The notes under the pieces are model-generated. The model was not told where the DNA came from and did no database searches. It was given only the letters and a program-made list of their open reading frames with translations. Below, one piece after another: positions 56,218 through 64,000 of a stretch of DNA of 64,000 bases; within the stretch, counting starts at the first letter, position 1, and every line of letters begins with the position of its first letter. The position numbers and the translations under genes are program-made. This DNA comes from Cristatella mucedo (Eukaryota > Bryozoa > Phylactolaemata > Cristatellidae): assembly GCA_009760855.2 (NCBI GenBank), contig WPIO01000038.1, positions 1,393,001-1,457,000 on the forward strand, read 5' to 3'.

Positions 56218-57400
56218 CTATTATTTTTTCATTTAATTGTTATCACGCTACACGCGTCAACATGTGTTTATTGCTTAATTTTGAAGTTAGTGTCATCATT
56301 CAGCTAAACCTACAGCAATTATAACATGTTCGCATGCACAGGCAAATAAGAAATTTCTTAGTCGTGCTGTTTAAGGCGTAAAAGTAAGGTTTTTTAAGAG
56401 GACGTCGCTACATAGAGCTATAGCTATTGCTAAGAGCTACACTAACTGTGCATGTTTAATAGAAGTTGAGTAAAACTAACTTGTCTCTCAAAGAACGGCG
56501 GATACTAATTTCCGTATGGCTGTCGGTATTATCCTTCAATGAGCTTTAGCCAGAATTTCGGACACGTGTTTTAAATGTTCCAATCGTTTAGATTACGCGC
56601 CCGGGAGGCATTTTGTATTAAACACCTTACTAAAAACTCCGAATAGTAATACGTTTGGTCTCGTTAGACTTTGCAGTCCAATATACCACTTTCGTGATGT
56701 TAGCACCGAATAAAGAAGTCTCCATTAGAGAGCTCCCTCTTGGCCAATCCTTTTTGGAGCCAAGCTTTCGGAGCACAGTTTACCTGGGATTGTTGCACTG
56801 CAGTTAGCCAAACTTCGTGAATAACAAAAATAACTTTAGCAAACGACCCAGTACCTTTTCTTCTAAATACTTCCCATCTAAGTGCATGGCTGAGCTTCAG
56901 TCCGCTGGAGCATCACTGGGCTGTTGACCTCGCAAAGTCAATGTTTTTTAATAACATTGGGATTCAGGTTAGTCCTAATCAATCCTTGAGACAATATCAC
57001 TCACCATTGGAGTGAATGGCAAGTCAGTTGTACATTGGGCTACGCACTAATGAGCTGTCGAGCGGTGTCAGAGCCTTCGTAATGGTACCGTTAACATTAA
57101 AAGTCCCATTCTGAGAAATGCAACTGAAAAATTGGTATGCTAAGTTAAAATAACTGTGACACTACTAGCTTTTACCATTGTTTCCTGAATAACAGCCATA
57201 ATGAATCATTATATGCTATAAAATATGAAGCAAAGATGGTATGGAAGCGTATTTGAAGTAATAGTTTGTCAGGTGGTGGGTGCATTGTGCTCTGAATAGT
57301 GCACTTTTACGAAATTCCATGGATTGGGATGATATGGCCCTCAGTGGATTTGGAAGATATTTCTCTAGGTTAATGACAAAAAATATGAGAAAACATACAC
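56218..57400. other. Unassigned AT-rich sequence
   Basis: No recognised feature. Confidence 0.4.
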
Positions 57401-57402
57401 AA

Positions 57403-57522
57403 GTTATTTTTATAGCGTCCTAAGAGAATTCAGTCTCTTTACAGGCGCTTCATATGTGCCGTAGGACTCGAGCCAACGACTTCGGTCAATAAATGCTAGG
57501 ACTCTCTATTATGCAACGGGAG
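57403..57522 (-). repeat. SINE2
   Basis: Reverse: tail 'ttatttttatagcgtcctaagagaattcagtctctttacaggcgcttcatatg', B box 'ggactcgagccaacg', then 'cttcggtcaataaatgc'. Confidence 0.7.
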
Positions 57523-57539
57523 CTCTTGATCGCCGCGGT

Positions 57540-58025
57540 GCTCTTCTACAGTTCTTACGCTGAACCACAAGGCCCGCGGTGGCTTGGCTCCTTCGTTCCT
57601 TGCTGAACTGCTGCACCAGTTTCAGGCTCTTCGCCCCTCAGGTCCTGTATGGACAACAAATTAGCCGTTACATTCCTCAGCTTAAAGACCGTTGGCGACA
57701 GATGCTTTTGCTCCGCAGGTCCAAGACTGCGGAACTAGCTTCCACAATTCTTACGAAATGACAACAGCTCTCTTGCTGCCGTCTATGGCTTATCCTTTTC
57801 AGCGGTACTGAGCTGCTACTTCCATGCTACTCACTACCTCAACTGCTCTCCTGACTCTGCTATACTTCCCACTTTCTCTTTGTTGTGTGAGACGAAGTCT
57901 GTTGGCTACCGAATGCGTACCGAAAGCCGCTTAGACTGTGAGTGCGATGTACAAAATTCTCCTGCGTAGCACCCACATAGTCTTTATGGCTTTGTGGACT
58001 TACAGACGGAGAAACGTACATATAT
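57540..58025 (+). mobile_element. LINE family B, 3' end
   Basis: 'cagttcttacgctgaaccacaaggc', 'tggctccttcgttccttgctgaactgctgcacc', 'gtctgttggctaccgaatgcgtaccgaaagccgcttagactgtgag' and the end 'gacttacagacggagaaacgtacatatatacatacattc'. Coding frame broken in several places. Confidence 0.8.
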
Positions 58026-58029
58026 ACAT

Positions 58030-58785
58030 ACATTCATACATTCCCTTGTGCCCTCGCTCCAACTGCCCTCACTTCCTCCCAGCCACAACTTACCCCGCGA
58101 GTCTGCTGGAGGACAAAAGACGGCCGGCCAGTGTCTAAATCACAGCCGCCAGACCACAGCTGGGCGCGGGCCAGTCCCTAGACCACAGCCACCGGATGTT
58201 TGACCCTGGGTTGGTTTAGGGCACTAACTGTCTGCCTGCGCTGGCGGGGAGTGCCGGCGAGCCCAGTGTATAGAATCAAATTATGGGCGCTCAGAGAAAC
58301 ACAAACCACAAAGCAGTCACCAAGGGAACGACCGTGTATTCGGCTAACGCTGGAAGCGCAACAATGCACAGCCGTTCTCCTGTCCGTCCTTCTTTCCGCT
58401 GTCGGTCAGCTCGCCCCGGGCTCCTGGCCAGAGGCTAGGTCGCGTCGCGCGCAAGCCAGTGCCAACCGGCCGAGCAGCCAGGCCGCATGCCCCGCGATTC
58501 ACGCAAGGATCTCGCGTCAACCCGGTGCAACCGAAACAGAAGCCAAAGGGATGTGCCACAGCTGGCGGAAGCGAAAAGCACGACACGTCGCAGCGTTCGA
58601 ATTAAAATGCAGCAGAAAAAGTAATTACTAAAAACGGTAAGCAGATAGATAGTCCCGCACAGAGAGCTGATGGTCTCAGGTTACATCTTGGCCGACGCTG
58701 TCTGCCCGGCTCGTCGGCCGTACTACCAGGGCCAGCATCCAAGTTCGCGTCAAGGGGTTCGTTGGCAATCAGCACTGGTCTGATT
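58030..58785. other. Unassigned, GC-rich; possible gypsy 3' flank
   Basis: CpG-rich, with no convincing frame. Could be 3' sequence or LTR of the gypsy remnant that follows. Confidence 0.3.
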
Positions 58786-58789
58786 TCCG

Positions 58790-59690
58790 CTAGACGTCGA
58801 AGAGTTCCGTTGATTTTAAGGCTGACTCCTTTAACTGGAGTATTAACCGCTCCCCGAGGCCGCTGAGTGGTGCAATGCGCGTCGTGGGGGGATGGCAGGG
58901 GAGGGATTGCGAAATCAGCTGACCTGTAATAAAGTCACTTTCATCAGAGCTTTTTAGGCGAGGCTGCCGAGCCATCGGAGTTTTCCGTTCGTATGAAAAA
59001 ACTGCTCCCTTGGAGGCGAATAGCCGGCTGCCAATCCAACCGCGGCTGACAGAGTATACCGTTACAGCATCGTCAGTATGTCCCGCCCACTCCAGACTAT
59101 CCACTTCTTTCTATTACGGTACAGCGATTTCGTTCTACCGTTATACCGCTTCCAGAGGCGCACTAGGCGAAGCGCTGAGTTTTGCGTATCCCTCTGCGCT
59201 CCCAAAGCTGTCGAGCAGCGTAAGATCGGAAGGTGGCGTCCACTAGGAGCTGCCATGGCAAACTCCTTTCTCGGCATACCTCTTGCAAGTGCCGGACCAC
59301 CTACGTTTCTCTCCCGTCGGCTGTACTCCGCCAGATGGTAAACCTGCCTGGGGGCTGCTATTGACAAGTGTCAGATACTTGACCCAGTTGAAGGAGGTAA
59401 CGTCGATGGCGAGGCCGCGTCAGTTGGCATCTACGTCCAGATGTCCAAGGCTCCAAGACAACGGCACTGCATCCGAAGACCGGAAGCTCGCACGATTTAA
59501 CGATGCATCGCGGAAATGCTCGTGCGTTGCGGAAAAGAAGCCGGGAATGAAGCGCTTGCCAGGCACGACGTCCGGGCTACCCACGTGATGCAAGGCGATG
59601 CAAGTCGTGGGAAGCTCGGAGATAAACTTTTGCTGGATTGCTGCGGCTGCACTATTCGCTATTGGCTTGAGTCGAGGCTGTATCACTCGT
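58790..59690 (-). pseudogene. Ty3/gypsy-type integrase remnant
   Basis: The minus-strand frame 59420-59686 matches the end of the integrase zinc-binding domain and the lead into the catalytic core (VVPGKRFIPGFFSATHEHF, then PLSWSLGHLDVDAN). The two Cys of the HHCC module are replaced by Ser-like residues. After a TGA at the place of a conserved Trp, the same frame continues RGLAIDVTSFNWVKYLTLV, the strand with the first catalytic Asp. Downstream stops and shifts obscure the rest; frame 58790-59104 may be the C-terminal part. No LTR was identified next to it. Confidence 0.65.
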
Positions 59691-60289
59691 TTGCGGCAAA
59701 GTGCTCCGCTTCGTTGGCGGCCGAGCGCGCCAGCTTTATTATCACCCGAAGGTCATATTACTTTATTACGACGAAGATCGTCGATGTCCGCCGTCTTGCT
59801 TATGCCTCACCCAGACCTCCCTTGCGGATAGGCCTATCTATCGCCTTTGACAAGCGATCGAAGCCACGAACCCACAATGGCCGAGTCTTTAAACGACTCG
59901 ATCTCGCGAGCAGGCCACAGGCCAGGGCTCAGTTTAGGCTCTTAATGGCAGCCTCGAGGTCGGTCGGATTTCTGTGCTCGACGTCATCTGGCTTTCTAAG
60001 CCACGAGGCATCTTCCGCAGTCCGCCCACCGATTACCGAGCACGCTCTGCCGCCGCCCCCGTCACGCGGTACGCTGACTGGCAGCGAGCGACCGCTCCGA
60101 TGAACGTAATTGCAAGCTTTACTGGACGAGAATGTGCCGCAAATGGCACGCAGTACCGCCGATTTAGTTACAGTCGAACGAGAGCAACGGGCATGAAGGA
60201 GCGCCGTCACGATACGACCATCGCTGCGAACGCTTACTGTTGGTTAGCAGGCGAGTCGACAGTCAGGGGGAATGCGCCGGCGCTAGAAG
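59691..60289 (-). pseudogene. Gypsy remnant, pol region unrecognisable
   Basis: Only about 600 bases lie between the gag zinc knuckle and the integrase, too short for protease, RT and RNase H (normally about 2 kb). I recognise none of their motifs, so this part is largely deleted. Confidence 0.4.
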
Positions 60290-60770
60290 CTGAGCTTCCT
60301 CTTGCTCGTCGTTTGGCTGCGTATCGGTGCGACGCTCCGGACAGGCCGCTGCTAGATGAAAGTCGTCACCGCACGCGAAGCACAGCTTTCGGCTCCTTTG
60401 CAAAGATAAGCAGCATTGGCTTATGTGACCTTGACATTTTCACGCGAAGTAAAAGGTTTTCCTCGGAGCGAGACGAGCGCTTCCAGCTCCCAGTGCCGGC
60501 GCTCAAGCCGCGTATCTCGGCTCCTGGCTAACTATAGCGCTCGGGTAATCTCAATACTCTCGGAAATCGCCATCTTGTCAAGCTTTCGTACTGAGCGGAG
60601 CTACTTGCGAATGTCCTACGGAAGCCCGGTGATGAAAGCGCATTTTAGCAAATCTACGTTCGCTGCCGCACTCACCAGTCCGGCCGCCAGGGCCTTTGCT
60701 CGCAGCGTCCACGCATCCACGGATTCCCCCTGCTTGGAGTCGCCGCGACGTGAGCTTACGCTCTAAATTT
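60290..60770 (-). pseudogene. Ty3/gypsy-type gag remnant with CCHC knuckle
   Basis: The minus strand reads QGESVDAWTLRAKALAAGLV, the typical retrotransposon capsid segment, then CAFITGLP, a stop, and DIRK. Further on is a perfect zinc knuckle CFACGDDFHLAAAC (C-x2-C-x4-H-x4-C; 60341-60382), followed by PERR. Stops and shifts break it. The plus-strand frames 59516-60103, 59974-60531 and 60416-60766 are its shadows. Confidence 0.7.
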
Positions 60771-61900
60771 ACTTTTAAATTTACTATTTTTACTATTCTA
60801 CCGTCTTCACTATATATTTAACTTATGGGATTTCGAGAATGCTTCCAGATCTAATCATTAGTGATTGCTGTATTTAGCTTCTGGACTACTCTTCGCAAAG
60901 CCTATACTGAGGAAAAGGGCTAAAAGTAAAAATGGTGCAGGGACAAACAGCTCGGTACGTTTCGGCGAAACATTGGTGCAAGGCTACTTCAATTGTATGA
61001 GGCTGCTTTACTTGGCTGCTTGGGCCGCCTCGTTAAGACTCTGTCGAGCCTTTCAGGCTGGTTCTCAGATTCCCCTCAGAGTCGCTGCAATTTCCCGCTA
61101 CGAATCGCTGTCGGCTCGGAATTCTTGCGCCCTCTCAGGGGCAAAGAAAGATGAAGCTCTCCCAAACCTCTTTCGAAATACTGCCGTATAGTCCAATGCT
61201 GTCAGCTGTAACGCCGGTGAGCGTATTTACGGCCCGTCCTGGTCCACCATCTAGTTAAAAGACATTGGTAATTCATCTGTTCTGGTGGATGCCGATGGAT
61301 GATGATGGTGAATGATGATGCGAGATGACTGATGATGAATTGCAACGGAGCAGCTCTCAGGCTAGCCGCGATATTAGCCCTCGCCTTAGTGGGCTTAACT
61401 AGGGTACCTGGAGCAACCGTAACGAGGCGGACTAGCCAAGAAGAATTGGGTAGGGGGGTCACATTAGTCAAACCGGGAGCGGAGCGAGGCGTCAGTTGAC
61501 AGCGAGATCCGCTTAGGTTAGAATGGAGCTTGGGTAGACAAAGAGCGGTCAGGATGTGGTCCGACTACTGTGCTCCACTAGACAAAGAGCTAAAGGATGG
61601 CGAGCTGGCGGAGGAGCCATCTAATTAATTACAGGCAGATGCGAATAGGCCGATGACGGACACCGAGAGCTAGGGTCCGACAAAAATAGCAGCTACGCTC
61701 AAGGTCAAGAGGCGGGGAGAGAGAGATATAAACGAGACGACTGACAGAGCTCAGGGCTGCAGCTTCGGTAGTCGATGCGAGACTACGCTTCAAGAGCACG
61801 AGAGGCGAACCTACGGCAACGGACAGCTAAGTGCAACTTAGACTTCACAGTTGTGTTCTGCCGGCTACTCAGTTAGCTGGTCGTATCTTGGGGTGCTGTA
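60771..61900. other. Unassigned, probably gypsy-related
   Basis: Region 5' of the gag remnant. Contains a GATGATG-type run (61286-61340). 'tggtggatgccgatggatgatg' at 61286 resembles 'tggtggatgctgatagatgatt' at 62301, about 1 kb apart. Confidence 0.35.
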
Positions 61901-61910
61901 GCGACGCGCG

Positions 61911-62142
61911 CATAGGGCAGTTAGTTATACTCGGACTTCGGGAGTTCGTACAGTTAACTACGTCGGTCCGGTACACGCCGCGTAAACGCGTAGGGTAGTT
62001 ATTATAGTCGGGCTTCGGGAGTTCGCGCAGTCAACTCCGTCGGACCGATACGCGCCGCGTAAACGCACAGGGTAGTTGGTTATACTCGGGCTTCGGGAGT
62101 TCGCTCAGTTAACTCCATTGGTCCGGTACGCGCCGCGTAAAG
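61911..62142. repeat. Three tandem ~77-base units, GC-rich
   Basis: Each unit contains 'agggtagttRgttatactcggRcttcgggagttcg', then 'cagttaactccgtcggtccggtacgcgccgcgtaaa'; units start near 61913, 61989 and 62067. Followed by the palindrome-like GCGCTCGCGCCGGCGCG and an AATAAA at 62181. Such repeats are common in LTR U3/R regions, which fits the gypsy remnant beside it. Confidence 0.8.
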
Positions 62143-62199
62143 CGCTCGCGCCGGCGCGTAACCACTACTAACAGGCCCACAATAAACTATTGCTTTCGG

Positions 62200-62805
62200 C
62201 ACCCAGTTGTGGCCGCCTGTGTTTTAACCGCACTGCAGCACTGCATCGCACAGTCCACCGGCATAGAGCCGGGGGACGAGCTTCTCTGGGCGGTTACAGA
62301 ATGGTGGATGCTGATAGATGATTCCATCCGTTGACTGTCGCTCCAACTAGTTTTTGGCGTAAATATAACCCAGATTGCACGGCTCAGGATTGTCACATCA
62401 AGTTTGTAACTAAAAGCACTCACTGACATGATCTGAGTGTTCGCCTCAACAAAATGGGAAGAAGAAGCTGGAAAGGAATGCAGACGTTCGCCATGAATGC
62501 GCCCCATTGTTCTGAAGAGCCTAAAGAGAGGCTATCGAGAAGCCCTCCAAAGCGTTTAGTGACCCACGTTCTAGCACTTTACTATAACGCTGAGGAAGAA
62601 GTTTATGCGTCGTGCTTTTTATTAAGTCATCATTAAATTACTATTTCATTACATTACAATTAAAATAACGGTGAAAGGACTTATTCTTCGTCAACCTTAT
62701 TTATACGCGACGCACAATCTTCCTGTCTTGTCAGCTTTCCTTCATTTGCTTACTCTGTAGAGAACTTGTGTTGTTAAAATCGGCACCTTATTAAGAATTG
62801 TAATA
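62200..62805. other. Unassigned sequence
   Basis: No recognised gene or repeat. Confidence 0.4.
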
Positions 62806-62807
62806 AT

Positions 62808-64000
62808 AATGTACTTAATAAAGCGCCCTCAGAGAACTTAATCTCTTTCTGGGGGCTTTACATTTGCTGCAAAGGGAAACGCAATTAGATGGTGAGTAAA
62901 ATCATGCTTGAAGAAAAAAAAATGAATAATATGGTTAGCGGTGACATGCACAGGGTCAGCATGCAAGCGTGGTTAGTGGCAGCATGCACAGTGTCAGCAC
63001 ACATAAGCACATCAATGACGAATCACAGGACCCACTAAATGCGGTCCTAAATAGGTGTTTTTAAGTTCCTTTCAAATGTGTTCAGGTCTGGGGATGTTCT
63101 GACGCAGGTCGGGAGAGAGTTCCAGGCTTTGCGAGCATACGAACTAAATGCACGGTCTCTAAAGGATTTAAGGTTTGTACGAGGTATTTCCAGAATGTTG
63201 GATTCCGAAAAGCCGGTGGTCCGATGCTTGGCCTGATGGAGTAGTATATCTGAGGGATAGGCTGGAGCCAAAGAATGAAGAGACCTAAAAGTGACCAACA
63301 AAACCTTGAAGTCAATCCGTTGCTTGACTGGTAGCAGGTGGAGGTCGGCGAGAAGTGAAGTAATGTGGCAACTGCAATGCTCACGAAAGACAAGCCTAGC
63401 TGCAGAGTTTTGGACCAGCTGCAATCGCCGGATCGCACATGCTGGTAGGCCAGTAAGCAGTGAGTTGAAGAAGTCGAGACGGGATGTCACGAATGCATGG
63501 ATCAACTTAGATGTGGTATCCTTATCTAAACGAGCCCGAATTTTAGCAATGTTATGAAGCTGAAAATAGACAGATTTCAATGTGGAGCTAATGTAGTTGT
63601 CTAACGAGAGGTCGATTTAGAATATGACACCCAGATTTTGAGCTGATTCGACAGGAGATATGCTGGCAGAGCCAATTTTGAGAGTCAGCCTTTCCAATCT
63701 CTTAATAACAGTGGGTTTACACATAACTAGTAAGTTAATTTTATCATCGTTTAGTTTTAGAAAATTTGCTGCCATCCATGTGCGGATGTCATCAATGCAT
63801 GCAGCAAGTGAATTGAGAGAATTTGAGGTGCTCGAAGGCTGGGAGGGATCAATGTAAATGTACAGCTGAGTGTTATCCGCATTGAAGTGGAAGCCTAGAT
63901 TGTGCTCGGCAATCACATTAGCAAGAGGGAGAGTATAAACCGTGAAAACAAACGGACCTATCACAGAGCCCTGAGGTACTCCATATTTCAGAGGTACTTC
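62808..64000 (-). pseudogene. LINE family A, RT and 3' UTR, runs off window end
   Basis: 3' end at AATAATAATGTACTTAATAAAGCGCCC, UTR to about 63045. Frame 63047-63580 encodes the thumb and C-terminus (TSKLIHAFVTSRLDFFNSLL, QLVQNSAARLVFRE, LLADLHLLPVKQRIDFK, RAFSSYARKAWNSLPTCVRT). Frame 63617-63964 encodes TVYTLPLANVIAEHNLGFHF, NADNTQLYIYIDPSQPSS, so the catalytic ADD box is ADN here, and CIDDIRTWMAANFLKLNDDK. A one-base-type shift near 63600 separates the two frames. RT motif B starts at the window's right edge, so this copy extends beyond it. Confidence 0.85.

Noticed and set aside
59516-60103. 195-residue plus-strand frame as a gene
   Set aside because: It is opposite the gypsy gag/integrase remnant in a GC-rich tract where stops are rare; no domain is seen.

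Overview
The window looks like nuclear DNA of an invertebrate animal. It has spliced coding exons of a metazoan-type signalling adaptor (half SH2 domain, then a PH domain), many 5'-truncated CR1/L2-type LINE copies, tRNA-derived SINEs, one Ty1/copia element whose primer site matches the initiator tRNA-Met anticodon region, Ty3/gypsy remnants, and very long dinucleotide repeats. No phylum can be read from the sequence. There are no bacterial operons, rRNA genes, CRISPR arrays or phage genes. Most long open frames are decayed retrotransposon reading frames or microsatellite artefacts.

Layout. 1-17 kb: LINE fragments of two families in both orientations, SINEs, AC/AT/CT tracts. 17.2-17.9 kb: an LTR-like block. 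18-31 kb: more LINE and SINE copies, several nested; one weak unassigned exon candidate (22.3-22.9 kb); a duplicated CT-rich block (26.4-27.0 kb). 32.0-42.8 kb: the only convincing host gene, minus strand, resembling DAPP1/Bam32 (SH2-PH adaptor). Its SH2-half exon lies at 42582-42843, a 42-base exon at 33930-33971 and the PH exon at 33516-33761; two further phase-compatible exons (32331-32398, 32057-32285) may form its C-terminus. The 8.6-kb intron between SH2 and PH exons holds a LINE split by a copia element (38504-42066), plus a SINE and an unidentified coding-like fragment. The exon(s) for the N-terminal half of the SH2 domain were not found. 43-52 kb: LINE and SINE copies and two giant microsatellites (AC, 46.7-47.3 kb; AG/CT, 51.4-52.0 kb). 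52-54 kb and 58-62.3 kb: GC-rich, CpG-rich tracts; the second holds a minus-strand gypsy-type gag and integrase remnant and a 3 x 77-base tandem repeat. 62.8-64.0 kb: another LINE that runs off the end.

Repeat biology. LINE family A (3' end a trinucleotide ATT repeat) and LINE family B (3' end an ATTAC pentanucleotide repeat) dominate. Family A has the classical L2-like 3' end, and one tRNA-derived SINE family (called SINE2 here) shares it, which suggests A supplied its reverse transcriptase. A second, more numerous SINE family (SINE1) has a good B box and a different tail. Nothing in the window amounts to a clear new biological system. The most informative items are the DAPP1-like gene with a divergent tail and a 45-base intron, the copia element, and the SINE/LINE tail match.
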